A stretch of 64,000 bases of DNA from the NCBI GenBank assembly GCA_034434635.1, contig DAOTYX010000202.1:1-64000 (forward strand), written 5' to 3'. Under the pieces are notes generated by a model. That model had not been told where the DNA came from, did no database searches, and was given only the letters and a program-made list of their open reading frames with translations. Within the stretch, counting starts at the first letter, position 1. Each line of letters opens with the position of its first letter. Origin of the DNA: DAOTYX01 sp034434635 (GTDB lineage: Bacteria; Chloroflexota; Anaerolineae; B4-G1; DUEL01). Made by a program: the position numbers and the translations under genes. Positions 49,404 through 58,581 of the stretch are shown piece by piece.

Positions 49404-51107
49404 ATGTTCTGTCGTCTGTTCCGTCGTTCATCGTCTATTTACTCATGGCTCGTTCTCCCGTTGTTCATTCTGCATGGTTCATTGGCCATTGCCCATTGGT
49501 CATCCCCTCCCCCTCCTGACCCGCGCTTTGGGGCGGTAGAGGCCTTTCGTGACCCGGTCGCGGCGGCTGAGGCCGGGGTGGGTTGGGAACGCATCCTCTT
49601 CTACTGGTCGGAACTGCAACCCAACGGCCCGGATGACTGGAACTCCTCCCACGTCCCCGAAGAATGGCTGAATCTGGCGGCCAGCGCCGGCCGGGAAGTG
49701 GTCGGCCTGCTGAAGAGCACCCCCGCCTGGGCCACCGATGGCCCACCTTTTTGTGGCGTGCCGCGCGGATTGGACCTGCCGGTGGACGATCCCGGCAACC
49801 TGTGGGCCACCTTCGTCCGGCGTGTGGTGGGCATGTACGCGGGACGGGTCAACCATTGGATCGTCTGGAACGAGCCGGACATTGCCCCCGGCTCTTTCGG
49901 TGTCGAGTGGTGCGGTTCGGTGGAGGAGTACTACCGCCTTCTCCAGGTGACCTATCTGGCGGCTCACCAGGCCAACCCCGATGCAGTGATCCACCTCGGC
50001 GCGCTGACCTTCTGGCACGACCGCACCTACCTGCGCCGCTTCCTGGAGGTGGCGACGCAGGATTCCACCGGCGCGGAGCACGGCTACTACTTCGATGTCG
50101 TGACGCTCCACATCTACTTCCAGACCGAGAGCGTTCCCTACGTCATCAACGAGACCCGCGCCGCACTGAACGCTTTCGGGGTGCGAAAGCCCATCTGGGT
50201 CAATGAGACCAACGCCGCCTCCAACTCTGATCCGCCGTACTGGGAACTGCCGGAGGCCAACTTCAACATCACCCTGCAGGAACAGGCATCTTTCCTGCTG
50301 CAGTCCTTCGCCCTGGCCCTGGCTTCCGGAGCGGAGCGCGTCGCGGTGTACCGCTGGGTGGACCACGAACCGCAGCCCGGTGTCGAGCCGAACGGCCTGA
50401 TCCGCCTGGACGGCAGTCGTCGCCCGGCCTATGATGCCTATCGGCTGATCACAACCTACTACTCCGGGATGACTTCCGCCCGCGCTCGCAGCGAGCCGCT
50501 CTTCTACCAGGTGACGTTGGGCCGGGGTGGGCAGACGACCCGCGTCCTCTGGGCGCGCACGGCCACGACGGTGACGGTGGCCGTGCCGGCGTTGGCGGAT
50601 GAGGGGCTGTTGGTGGCGCAGAGCGGGGTCACCCAGACGGTGCGGCCAGTCGAGGGGGTCTATACGCTGGTCCTTCCCGGGGCGCGCTGCGCGGACAGCC
50701 GCGGCTGCATCATCGGCGGGCCGACCTTCCTGCTGGTCGAGGCGGGGTCGGGCGACCCCGGCCGCTCCTGGGTGGTGGAAACTGGCGAACCGGCCCCCGT
50801 GTCGCCGATCGCCACACCGCTTCCGGGGGATGCCTCGCCGTTGCCCACTCCGATCATTGTGCCGACGCCGACGCTGACTCCCACTCCTACCCCCACTTCT
50901 ACGCCGACGCCGACCCCTCCTCCCACGCCGACCCCGACGGTGACGCCGATTCCGACACCCAGCCCCACCTTCACACCACCGCCGACGGCTACGCCCGCCT
51001 GGTTGTTGGGGGCTGCCGGTGTCCAGGGGGCATCCCTTCTGCTGCCGGTACTTCTGGTCGTGTTGTTGCTGGGGGTGGGCGCGCTGGCTTCGCGCTCGCG
51101 TCGCTAG
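49404..51107 (+). CDS. secreted, membrane-tethered glycoside hydrolase (clan A, GH39/GH5-like)
   Basis: 567 aa from ATG 49404 (MFCRLFRR; an ATG at 49389 inside a repeat adds five residues). N-terminal signal sequence, then a (beta/alpha)8 hydrolase-like domain (about 40-350): acid/base Glu in IVWNEPD (about 156) and probable nucleophile Glu in IWVNETN (about 266) at clan-A positions. A beta domain, a Thr/Pro-rich linker (about 485-530) and a C-terminal membrane helix (about 535-560) followed by RSRR show attachment to the outer face of the membrane. Substrate unknown. Its stop overlaps the convergent cca stop by 4 bp. Confidence 0.78.
   Translation: MFCRLFRRSSSIYSWLVLPLFILHGSLAIAHWSSPPPPDPRFGAVEAFRDPVAAAEAGVGWERILFYWSELQPNGPDDWNSSHVPEEWLNLAASAGREVVGLLKSTPAWATDGPPFCGVPRGLDLPVDDPGNLWATFVRRVVGMYAGRVNHWIVWNEPDIAPGSFGVEWCGSVEEYYRLLQVTYLAAHQANPDAVIHLGALTFWHDRTYLRRFLEVATQDSTGAEHGYYFDVVTLHIYFQTESVPYVINETRAALNAFGVRKPIWVNETNAASNSDPPYWELPEANFNITLQEQASFLLQSFALALASGAERVAVYRWVDHEPQPGVEPNGLIRLDGSRRPAYDAYRLITTYYSGMTSARARSEPLFYQVTLGRGGQTTRVLWARTATTVTVAVPALADEGLLVAQSGVTQTVRPVEGVYTLVLPGARCADSRGCIIGGPTFLLVEAGSGDPGRSWVVETGEPAPVSPIATPLPGDASPLPTPIIVPTPTLTPTPTPTSTPTPTPPPTPTPTVTPIPTPSPTFTPPPTATPAWLLGAAGVQGASLLLPVLLVVLLLGVGALASRSRR
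49461..49504. repeat. heptamer array, reverse half, in a signal-peptide region
   Basis: TTCATTC/CATTGGC/CATTGCC/CATTGGT/CATCC: reverse complement of the words at 49359-49396. It encodes the FILHGSLAIAHWSS part of the glycosidase signal peptide and can pair with the forward half. Confidence 0.75.
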
Positions 51108-52564
51108 GAGTGCATCAGCCGGCGCGCCAGCGACAGCGCTTCCTCGCGGGAGTGGACCTCTCCGGCTGCCTGTGCCTCGCGGATGGCTGCCAGCAACCGC
51201 CCCACCTCCGGGCCGGGCAGGAGGTTCAGCGCCGCCATCAGTTCCTGACCGTTGACCAGCGGCGGGGGGGCCACCGTCCTGGTGTGGTGTTCGAAGTAGT
51301 GCTCCAGCAGCGTCTCCGCCGTCCCCAGCCAGCGCTCCCACAGGGCCACCTGCAGGTTCGCGCCCCACGTTGCCAGGTGGTCGGCCAGGCTCAACAAGAC
51401 GACCTCTACTCCCACATCGCCCAGGTCGCGGAAGTAGCGGTAGATGGCGCGGCGGGTGGGGGGCTCCGCCGCCTGGGCCAGATGACTGGGTCGCAGGTGC
51501 GCGGCGACGGCCTGACGCACCCGTTCTGTCTCGGCGTTGCTGAAGCGCAGCGCGCGAAGCCGTTCTGCGGCTATCCCTGCCCCCACGTCTTCGTGGCCAT
51601 AGAAGTGCAGGCGCCCTTCTTCCTCTTTTGCGGTCAGCGGCTTGCCCAGGTCGTGGCATAAGGCGGCGAGAATGAACAATGAGCGCTGAGGCGGAAGGGC
51701 TGCTGGCGCGAAGCGGGCCAGCGTCCTCGTGATCTCCTCCCAGGCCCACGCCGGGGCGTCGGTGTAGAAGGTGTGGGGAGGCTGTCCCGTCAGCCCGTCC
51801 AGCACGCCTGCGGCGGTCTCTACGGTGTGCAGCGTGTGCCACCAGACGTCGAAGCGGTGCGGCGCGGTCTGTCTCTGGCCCTTGAGCGGTGCCGTCTCCG
51901 GGATCACCTGGACCAGGAGGCCCAGTTCATCCAGCAGATGAAGGTGACGGGCGGGGGTGGGAGCGGCCAGCAGGCGGACGAATTCCTCCCGGATCCGCTC
52001 CGCTGAGGCGCGGGTGAGGGTGGCGGCGCGCCCGGCGATCCACCCGGCCGTGTCAGGCTCCAGGTGCAACCCGATCTCGGCCACCAGGCGGACAGCGCGC
52101 AGCATCCGCAAGGGGTCGTCGTCGAGCGCTTTGGGGCTGAGAGCGCGAATGCGGCGCGCCTGCAGGTCCTCCAGCCCGCCCAGAGGGTCAATCAACTCCC
52201 CTTCTGGACCGATGGCCATGGCGTTGAGGGTGAAATCCCGCCCGTGCAGGTCGGCCTCCAGGTCGGGCCCGCGCAGCCGGGCGAAGTCCAGCGTCAGCGC
52301 GGGCCCGTCTGTCGGGTGGAGCACGACGCGACCGGTATCTCGCTCCGTGTCGAGCGGGTAGTAGGCGCCGTGGAGCGCATCGGCCACGGCGCGAGCCAGT
52401 CCCAACCCGTCCTGCTCGACGGCGAAGTCCCAGTCGTGCAGCGGGCGGCCCAGCAGCGCGTCGCGCACGACGCCGCCCACCAGCCAGAGGCGGATGCCGC
52501 GCGCCTCAGCGATGGCCTGTACTGGCCCAAGGGGCCAGGAGGGCAGGCGAACCCGCTCGTTCAT
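51104..52564 (-). CDS. cca: CCA-adding enzyme / poly(A) polymerase family with HD domain
   Basis: tRNA nucleotidyltransferase family, 486 aa. The nucleotidyltransferase motif LVGGVVRDALLGRPLHDWDFAV (catalytic Asp44 and Asp46), the RRDFTLNA-like motif GRDFTLNAMA and RNA-binding RMLRAVRLVAEIG are clear. An HD phosphohydrolase domain (ALCHDLGKPL, about 305) lies in the C-terminal half. Whether it adds whole CCA, only part, or poly(A) is not readable. Its start is directly after the LysM lipoprotein stop. Confidence 0.88.
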   Translation of the reverse strand: MNERVRLPSWPLGPVQAIAEARGIRLWLVGGVVRDALLGRPLHDWDFAVEQDGLGLARAVADALHGAYYPLDTERDTGRVVLHPTDGPALTLDFARLRGPDLEADLHGRDFTLNAMAIGPEGELIDPLGGLEDLQARRIRALSPKALDDDPLRMLRAVRLVAEIGLHLEPDTAGWIAGRAATLTRASAERIREEFVRLLAAPTPARHLHLLDELGLLVQVIPETAPLKGQRQTAPHRFDVWWHTLHTVETAAGVLDGLTGQPPHTFYTDAPAWAWEEITRTLARFAPAALPPQRSLFILAALCHDLGKPLTAKEEEGRLHFYGHEDVGAGIAAERLRALRFSNAETERVRQAVAAHLRPSHLAQAAEPPTRRAIYRYFRDLGDVGVEVVLLSLADHLATWGANLQVALWERWLGTAETLLEHYFEHHTRTVAPPPLVNGQELMAALNLLPGPEVGRLLAAIREAQAAGEVHSREEALSLARRLMHS

Positions 52565-53614
52565 CTACGGTGTGACGCTCAGAATCTGCCCCACTTCGAT
52601 GTGGTAGTCCGCGCCGATGGAGTTCCGCGCCGCCAGTTGCTCAACGGTCATCCCGAAGCGGCGGGCGATGGAGAAGACGGTATCGCCGGCCTGGACGTAG
52701 TAGCCGTAGCCGCCCTGCGGTGGCGCGACCGGCACGAGCACCATCGCGCCAGCGCTGACGGCGTTCGGGTCGGCCAGGTTGCTGGCGGCGGCGATGGCCT
52801 GGGCGGTGGTGCCGAAACGCAGGCCGATGCGGTAGAGGTTCTCGCCGGGCTGTACCACGTAGTAGATGCCAGTGCCGGAGAGGGAGGGCTGCGCGGTCGG
52901 CTGCGGGATGGGGGTCGCCGCGGCGCCCGGCGTGGCTGTGGGCAGGATGACAGGCGGCGCAGTGGGCGTGGCGGCCGGTGTGGACGCGGGGGCCGGCGTG
53001 ACATCGGCCATACCGACGGTGATCAGGCCGTCGGAGAGCGGCTCGATGGTCAGGCTGTTGCCGTTGGGGTCGGTGGCGGCGATGCTCTCGAAGCGCAGCG
53101 GCGTGCCGCCCTCGGCGATGCCGCGCAGGGTGATGGTGGCGACGATGCCGCTGCCGTCAGCGCCGGTGCCGGCGGACTGGCTTACCTGGTAAATGATATG
53201 CCCGTCTGTGCCGGTCACCCCGTTCTGTAGCACCTGGTCGGGTTGCGGGATCCGGCCGGGAGCGATCTGCACACCCTGCGCAGCGGGATCGGCGTCTTCC
53301 ACCTGGACGTAGGCGGGATTGAAACTCATCTCCAGCGAGAGGGTGTTGAGGTGCCAGGCGCTGTCCACCCAGACATTGACGGTAGCGGTGCCGCCAAGGG
53401 GCAGGTTCAGGACAGAGGGTTCCAGGTAGAGACTGGGGGGCAGTGCGGGGGGTGGGGCGCTCGTGGGCGTGACTTCGAAGGCGACGATGGGGGTCACGGT
53501 GGGCGGGGCGGAAGTGGGGAGGATGGGGGTGATCTCGGAGCGGGCAGTGCGGCCGCAGCCGGTAAGGAGCAGGAGAAGCAGGCCGACGCAGAGCCAGGGC
53601 GTTATCCTTCGCAT
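52565..53614 (-). CDS. lipoprotein with cohesin-type domain and two LysM domains
   Basis: 349 aa. Lipobox LLTGC with Cys20. A cohesin-like beta domain (about 62-205; SVLNLPLGGTATVNVWVD, GIVATITLRGIAEGGTPLRFES) as in scaffoldins, a TP/PA-rich linker (about 208-248), then LysM repeats (about 251-297 and 304-349; YYVVQPGENLYRIGLRFGTT, YYVQAGDTVFSIARRFGMT). LysM binds glycan chains; the cohesin-like domain may bind proteins. AAGGAGG precedes the ATG. Shares a transcript with rsmA and cca. Confidence 0.85.
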   Translation of the reverse strand: MRRITPWLCVGLLLLLLTGCGRTARSEITPILPTSAPPTVTPIVAFEVTPTSAPPPALPPSLYLEPSVLNLPLGGTATVNVWVDSAWHLNTLSLEMSFNPAYVQVEDADPAAQGVQIAPGRIPQPDQVLQNGVTGTDGHIIYQVSQSAGTGADGSGIVATITLRGIAEGGTPLRFESIAATDPNGNSLTIEPLSDGLITVGMADVTPAPASTPAATPTAPPVILPTATPGAAATPIPQPTAQPSLSGTGIYYVVQPGENLYRIGLRFGTTAQAIAAASNLADPNAVSAGAMVLVPVAPPQGGYGYYVQAGDTVFSIARRFGMTVEQLAARNSIGADYHIEVGQILSVTP

Positions 53615-53638
53615 AGTGAGCCTCCTTCGCTGAGCAAG

Positions 53639-54454
53639 TCAGGTTAGCACGCTCGCTAACCGCGACCAATCGGCAAGGGTTAGCCGCTCGGCGCGCTGAC
53701 GCGGCTCGATCCCCGCGCGCTCGAGGGCTGCGACGACGGCTTCTGGCTCCAACCCCAGGCCGGCGGCCAGGCTGTTGCGCAGTTGCTTGCGGGGTTGGGA
53801 GAAGCCGGCACGCACGACCCTGAAGAACTTACTGGCGTCGCTGACCTCGACGGGCAGGGAAGGGTGGCGGTCAATGCGGATCACCGCTGATTCGACCTCC
53901 GGCGGGGGAAAGAAGAGGCCTGGCTTGAGGCGGAAGAGGAGCCGCGGCTGGCCGTAGAACTGCACGCTCACAGCCAGCAGGCTCATCCGCCCGCCGCGGG
54001 CGACGATCCGCTCGGCGACCTCCCGCTGTACGGTGACCACCATCCGCTGCGGCGGCACACTCGCCTCCAGCAGGTGACGGAGCACCGCGGAGGTGATGGC
54101 GTAGGGCAGGTTGGCGACGACTTTGTACGGTTGCCCTCCCAACAGCATCGCCGGGTCGAGTTCGAGGATGTCGCCGATGACCAGGCGGACATTGGCACGA
54201 CCGGCCACAGTCTCCCGAAACGGAGCGGCCAGGCGATCGTCCACCTCGACGGCCACGACCTCTCTTGCGGCCTCGGCCAGGTGGGCCGTCAGGTGGCCCA
54301 GGCCGGCACCGATCTCCAGCACGATGTCCGAACGGTTGACCTCCGCCGCTGCGACGATACGCTCCAGCACCGCGTCGTCGGTCAGAAAATGCTGGCCCAG
54401 GCTCTTGGAGGGTTGCAGGTCGAAGCGACGCAGCAGCGCAGGCAGGCTTTCCAT
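53639..54454 (-). CDS. rsmA: 16S rRNA dimethyladenosine transferase
   Basis: RsmA/KsgA, dimethylates A1518 and A1519 of 16S rRNA during 30S assembly. 271 aa. KSLGQHFL (about 17-24), SAM motif LEIGAGLGHLT (about 46-56) and the catalytic NLPY (about 113-116) are present. ATG at 54454; a GTG one codon earlier is possible. Five bp separate it from the upstream stop. Confidence 0.95.
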   Translation of the reverse strand: MESLPALLRRFDLQPSKSLGQHFLTDDAVLERIVAAAEVNRSDIVLEIGAGLGHLTAHLAEAAREVVAVEVDDRLAAPFRETVAGRANVRLVIGDILELDPAMLLGGQPYKVVANLPYAITSAVLRHLLEASVPPQRMVVTVQREVAERIVARGGRMSLLAVSVQFYGQPRLLFRLKPGLFFPPPEVESAVIRIDRHPSLPVEVSDASKFFRVVRAGFSQPRKQLRNSLAAGLGLEPEAVVAALERAGIEPRQRAERLTLADWSRLASVLT

Positions 54455-54459
54455 CACCG

Positions 54460-55824
54460 TTATTCGATCACGTAGTCAATCTGGTCGGCAGGGGGCACGG
54501 GAGTCAGCAGATAGACGTTCACCCAGCGGTACCACAGCACCAGGTCCTCGTCAGCGTAGCCCAGGTCAATGCGCCGTCCGCGGATACCGCTGCCGCGGTC
54601 GCAGGCGTAGCCGATGCCGTAGCCGGGCACGTAGACATAACTCTTCCACGGCACCAGGTTGGAGACGGCGACAATGCCGTTGCCCATCTGACATCCGCCA
54701 GCAGTGTGGCCGTACCAGGAAGCGCTGCGCGGGGTGCCGGCAGTGGAAGCGCTGTAGGAGGTGGCGAGCATGCGGATGACCCGCCAGTACTCCACCGGCC
54801 CCTCTGGTGTGTCCAGCGTGCGGACGACGATCTGCGTGCCGTAGCCATAGATTTTGTTCGTCGGTGGGACGAGGACGAACTCGTTCTCCACCGTGCGGGA
54901 GACCTCCTGGCCGTTCTCGTAGTGGACGCGTACGCGGCGTTCGAGCACGCCAGCAGCACCTTCCTGGATGAGGCGCTGGTTGTCTATCTCCATCTCGGGG
55001 TCGGGTTGCCAGACGATCTCGTAGGGGATCGGCTCCTGCTGGATCAGGAAGCGTTCGCTGACGCGGACCACCTCGATTGTTGTGTTCTCGCCGAGAGGGG
55101 TCTCGGGCGCGGGGCGGGTGTAGTCGGCGCCGATGAGCACCACCCCCAGGTCGGCGAGCACCTCGCCGACCGTCTGGCGGTGGGTGCGGGTGCGCACGGT
55201 GCGCCCGTCCACCTGCACCGTGACCGGGCGGGAGCGGTCCAGGTAGATGTGCATGCCGGCGGAGAGGGGCTGTCCCTGATCCGGCTGGACCCGGTCGGCC
55301 AGGTAGAGGGTGATGCCGGCCTCGCGCAGCGCAGCGCCGACGGTGGCGGCGGTGGTGCGAAGGGGGATCGTCTGGCCGTCCTCGTGCAGGGTGACAGGGA
55401 CTGCCCGCTGTACGGTCATCTGCAGCACGCTTTCCCCGTCCGCGCCGACGCGCTCTTCCAGTGCGACGTGGTCGTCGGGGTTGAGGGCCAGGCCGACGGC
55501 GGACAGGATCTGGTCGGTGTCGGTGGCCATTGTGCGCAGGCGCCATTCCTGACCGTCGGCGCGGATCACGATCGGACGGGCGTGGGTGAGGCGGACGGTC
55601 ATCCCTGGCGTGAGGGGGTGATCGGCAGAGGGTTCCACCAGGTCCTCCGGATGCACGGTGAGGCCGGCGTCCAGGAGAAAGGCGCCCACGCTTTCCTGAT
55701 GGGTGTGCATGAGGGTGGTCTGGCCGTCCACGACCAGCGTGACGGGAGTCAGGCTGGCCTGGTAGCCGGCGGCCAGGCCGCCGGATAGTGTCAATAATGC
55801 CAGGAAGATCAGGGTTTTTTTCAT
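54460..55824 (-). CDS. G5/DUF348 and 3D-domain cell-wall protein (YabE-like)
   Basis: 454 aa, secreted or membrane-anchored by its N-terminal helix (about 5-22). Three DUF348 repeats (about 25-235; TLVVDGQTTLMHTHQESVGAFLLDAG, VTLHEDGQTIPLRTTAATVGAALREAG, VTVQVDGRTVRTRTHRQTVGEVLADLG), a G5 domain (about 255-335) and a C-terminal 3D-like domain (about 350-430; MLATSYSASTAG, YGIGYACDRGSGIRGRRIDLGYAD). This layout matches YabE/Rpf2-type cell-wall remodelling proteins, often next to rsmA as here. AAGGA precedes the ATG. Confidence 0.85.
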   Translation of the reverse strand: MKKTLIFLALLTLSGGLAAGYQASLTPVTLVVDGQTTLMHTHQESVGAFLLDAGLTVHPEDLVEPSADHPLTPGMTVRLTHARPIVIRADGQEWRLRTMATDTDQILSAVGLALNPDDHVALEERVGADGESVLQMTVQRAVPVTLHEDGQTIPLRTTAATVGAALREAGITLYLADRVQPDQGQPLSAGMHIYLDRSRPVTVQVDGRTVRTRTHRQTVGEVLADLGVVLIGADYTRPAPETPLGENTTIEVVRVSERFLIQQEPIPYEIVWQPDPEMEIDNQRLIQEGAAGVLERRVRVHYENGQEVSRTVENEFVLVPPTNKIYGYGTQIVVRTLDTPEGPVEYWRVIRMLATSYSASTAGTPRSASWYGHTAGGCQMGNGIVAVSNLVPWKSYVYVPGYGIGYACDRGSGIRGRRIDLGYADEDLVLWYRWVNVYLLTPVPPADQIDYVIE

Positions 55825-55845
55825 CAATCCTTTTTTCGGTGTAAG

Positions 55846-55893
55846 GGCGAAGCGTTCTTCGGTGCTCTGCACCGGAGAAAGCTTCGCCCCTAC
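55846..55893. terminator. long hairpin after the SRP RNA
   Basis: AAGGGCGAAGCGTTCTTCGGTGC and its imperfect complement meet in a 3-base centre. It lies just downstream of the SRP RNA on its strand and could end that transcript, though the T-run is missing; it resembles dispersed GGGGCGAAGC palindromes. Confidence 0.5.
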
Positions 55894-55898
55894 AAGGT

Positions 55899-56173
55899 GG
55901 TGACCGTGCACCCTCCTTCGAACCGTGCCACGCGGCTTGTCATCCTCAGCCGGCTCGGGGCAGGCGACCCTGCGGCACCCAGGAGGGTCTCCTTACCGTT
56001 GCTTCCTCCCGGACCTGGCGGGGTTCGGGGTCTCCTGCCGCGCAGGACCCGCCCGTCAACGCTGGCCGATGATGACAGTCTCGCATACACTGCGCCCTGG
56101 GGAGGGGGTTCAACCCCGCTATGGCGGATTGCGGGTACAGGGCACCGCCAGCTCCCCGTCTAGCACGGTCACC
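55899..56173 (-). ncRNA. ffs: signal recognition particle RNA, large type
   Basis: About 275 nt. The apical S-domain is diagnostic: on the minus strand GCCAGGTCCGGGAGGAAGCA (around 56000-56020) is the Ffh-binding stem with the GGAA tetraloop variant. Near the 5' end GTGCCCTGTACCCGCAAT forms the Alu domain seen in Gram-positive-type and related SRP RNAs. The two ends pair (GGTGACCGTGC with GCACGGTCACC). A perfect promoter lies directly upstream. The RNA and protein Ffh target membrane proteins to the translocon. It occupies most of the 528-bp space between the 3D-domain gene and ftsK. Confidence 0.92.
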
Positions 56174-56179
56174 ACACGC

Positions 56180-56208
56180 ATGCTAGCCCAGAGTGGGGGT
56201 TTTGTCAA
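56180..56208 (-). promoter_or_regulatory. promoter of the SRP RNA gene
   Basis: Minus strand: TTGACA (56208-56203), 17-bp spacer, TAGCAT (56185-56180), 7 bp before the RNA 5' end. Identical boxes and spacing to the hrcA promoter. Confidence 0.88.
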
Positions 56209-56230
56209 CCGAGAGGTTGGTGATTGCTCA

Positions 56231-56312
56231 CATCTCACCACAAAGGCACCAAGGCACCAAGATTGGAGAGAGAACAGCCTTTCTTGGAGTCTTTGCGACT
56301 TCGTGGTGAGAG
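56231..56312. repeat. octamer-type inverted repeat after ftsK
   Basis: TCTCACCACAAAGGCACCAA with AAGGCACC units pairs imperfectly with TTGGAGTCTTTGCGACTTCG and GTGGTGAGA. It belongs with the short-period repeats. Confidence 0.65.
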
Positions 56313-56332
56313 AGGAGGATCTCTCTGCTGGG

Positions 56333-56349
56333 CGCGGTCTCTGACCGCG
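56333..56349. repeat. GCGGTC-type hairpin at the ftsK 3' end
   Basis: CGCGGTC, 3-base loop, GACCGCG, 3 bp after the ftsK stop; third member of the family at 14111 and 36936. Confidence 0.6.
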
Positions 56350-56352
56350 TTC

Positions 56353-58575
56353 TTACTCGCCGCCGATGACGCGGCGTTGCCGGCCGGCGGCTTCCTGTGG
56401 CCCGACCAGGCCCATCTCCTCCAACTGCTCCATCAGCCGGGCGGCGCGGGGGTAGCCGATGCGCAGTCGCCGTTGCAGGTAGGAGGCGGTGACGCCCTCC
56501 TGGCCTTGCACCAGTCGGATCGCCTGTTCGAGCAGGTCATCATCTTCGTCTCCTGCGCCTGCTGCGTCCCCGCCGCCCGCGTGCATCATCGGCTCCCATG
56601 GCGGTTCGGCGACCTGGGCGGGCAACTGCTGTTTCCAGAAGGCCACGACCCGGTCCACCTCTGCCTCGCTGACAAAACAGCCCTGGACGCGCACGGGATG
56701 GCCGGCGTCGGCGGCCAGGTAGAGCATGTCTCCCTTGCCCAGAAGCGTCTCCGCGCCGGGCATGTCCAGGATGACCCGCGAGTCCACCTGGCTGGCGGTG
56801 GCGAAGGAGATGCGCGCCGGGAAGTTGGCCTTGATCAACCCGGTGACCACATCCACGCTGGGCCGCTGCGTGGCGACAACCAGGTGGATGCCCGTGGCGC
56901 GGGCCATCTGGGCGATGCGACAGATCGTGCGCTCGGTCTCCTGGGGGGCCAGCATCATCAGGTCGGCCAGTTCGTCAATGAAGACAGCGATGCGAGGGAG
57001 CCGCTCCTCTGGGGTGCGCCGGGCGACGCGCTGGTTGTAGTCATCCAGGTGACGCGCTCCCGCGGCGGCGAACTGCTTGTAGCGGCGGTCCATCTCGTGG
57101 GCCACCCAGCGCAGGACGCGGGTGATCCGCTCCAGGTCGTACTCGGCGCGTCCCAGGGGATGGGGTAGCCCATTGAAGCGCACCAGTTCGACCATCTTGG
57201 GGTCAATCAAGACCATGCGCAGGTCGCTGGGCGAGTTGTTCATCGCCAGGCAGGTGGCGATGGCCTTGATGCAGACCGACTTGCCGGAACCGGTGGTGCC
57301 GGCGATGAGCAGATGGGGCATCTGCGCCAGGTCGGCCACGATGGGTTCTCCGGCCACGTTCTGGCCCAGGGCGATGGCCAGGGGGGTCTCCATCTCCTGG
57401 AAGGCCTCGCTCTCCATCACCGCGCGCAGGGTGACGACGGAGACCTGGTCATTGGGGACCTCGATCCCGACGACGGAGCGGCCGGGGACAGGGGCTTCGA
57501 TACGCAGCGAAGGGGCGGCCAGGGCCAGGGCCAGGTCATCGGCCAGGGTGGTGATCTGGCTGACGCGCACCTTCTGCGCCTTCCGTCGCCCTTCCGGGCC
57601 GCTCCGCTCGGTGAAGCCGGGGGCGATGCCGAACTGTGTCACCACCGGGCCACGGCGCACGTCCACCACCTGTACCGGTATGCCGAACTGCGCCAGGGTC
57701 TCCTCGATGATGCGGCTTTTCTCTCTGACCTCGCGATCGCTCAGCCCCCCGTTCCTGGCGGGTTCGAGCAGGTCCAGCGGGGGCAGGCGCAGCGCCTCGG
57801 GCGGGACGGCGGTGAGGGGGATGGGTTCGGCGGCGCGGGGTGGTGGAGGTGGCGCAGGGCGGGCGGGGGCCGGGCGCGAGACAGCCGTATCGGCGGGCCG
57901 CGGTGCAGGCCGTTCCTGCTGAGAGGGAGGCGGGGTCGGGCGGGGCCGCGGCGTGACGGACGGCTGCACAGCGCGCGGGGTGTGCCGGCTGGGGGTCGCC
58001 ATTCCCCGCTGGGGCTGTCTCAGCGACTCCAGGGTGAGGTCGAAGGTGAGAGCAATCCCCAGGGCGAGCACGATCGTCAGCAACAGCCCGGCGACGATGG
58101 GGCCAAGATAGCGGGTCAGCAGGCCGGAGAGCGCCCAGCCGATCAGTCCTCCGCCCCAACCGCTCTCGACCAACCCCCAGGGGTCGGCGTATCCGGCGAT
58201 GAGGTGGGTCAACCCGAGCAGGCTGAAGAAGAGCAATTCCAGCCCCACCAGCGGTCGCCAGCGCCAGTGGACCGGCTGGTCGAGCAGATGGCGCAGGAGG
58301 AGGATACCCGCCGCGCCGATCGCGACGGTCACCGGCACGACGCCCCAGCCGAACAGGAAGCGGAGCGCACGAACCCAGGCATCGGTCCAACGGCCCGTGC
58401 TGAGGTGGAGGATCGGGCCGAGGAGCGTGAGCAGGGTCAGCAGCGCCAGGACGATCAGCAGCAGGGCGCCGATCTGTTGCAGCACGGGGCTGCCGAGCCA
58501 GGCCCAGCGTGAGACCGGCTCGTCGCGGCGGCGCGGCGTGCTTTTCTGACTGGGGTAAGTGCGTTTCCTGGTCAT
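56353..58575 (-). CDS. ftsK: DNA translocase FtsK/SpoIIIE
   Basis: Septal DNA pump that clears chromosome ends during division. 740 aa. Four membrane helices (about 35-185), a Pro/Arg-rich linker (about 190-275), then the alpha/beta motor with Walker A GTTGSGKS (about 428-435) and Walker B RIAVFIDELADLMM, and the C-terminal winged-helix gamma domain (about 675-740, GVTASYLQRRLRIGYPRAARLMEQLEEMGLVG) that reads KOPS-like sites. ATG 6 bp after the S1-domain gene. Confidence 0.95.
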   Translation of the reverse strand: MTRKRTYPSQKSTPRRRDEPVSRWAWLGSPVLQQIGALLLIVLALLTLLTLLGPILHLSTGRWTDAWVRALRFLFGWGVVPVTVAIGAAGILLLRHLLDQPVHWRWRPLVGLELLFFSLLGLTHLIAGYADPWGLVESGWGGGLIGWALSGLLTRYLGPIVAGLLLTIVLALGIALTFDLTLESLRQPQRGMATPSRHTPRAVQPSVTPRPRPTPPPSQQERPAPRPADTAVSRPAPARPAPPPPPRAAEPIPLTAVPPEALRLPPLDLLEPARNGGLSDREVREKSRIIEETLAQFGIPVQVVDVRRGPVVTQFGIAPGFTERSGPEGRRKAQKVRVSQITTLADDLALALAAPSLRIEAPVPGRSVVGIEVPNDQVSVVTLRAVMESEAFQEMETPLAIALGQNVAGEPIVADLAQMPHLLIAGTTGSGKSVCIKAIATCLAMNNSPSDLRMVLIDPKMVELVRFNGLPHPLGRAEYDLERITRVLRWVAHEMDRRYKQFAAAGARHLDDYNQRVARRTPEERLPRIAVFIDELADLMMLAPQETERTICRIAQMARATGIHLVVATQRPSVDVVTGLIKANFPARISFATASQVDSRVILDMPGAETLLGKGDMLYLAADAGHPVRVQGCFVSEAEVDRVVAFWKQQLPAQVAEPPWEPMMHAGGGDAAGAGDEDDDLLEQAIRLVQGQEGVTASYLQRRLRIGYPRAARLMEQLEEMGLVGPQEAAGRQRRVIGGE

Positions 58576-58581
58576 CTCCCG

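Noticed and set aside
49500..51842. A 780-codon minus-strand frame over the glycosidase and cca genes
   Set aside because: Composition and position mark it as a shadow of the real glycosidase and cca frames.
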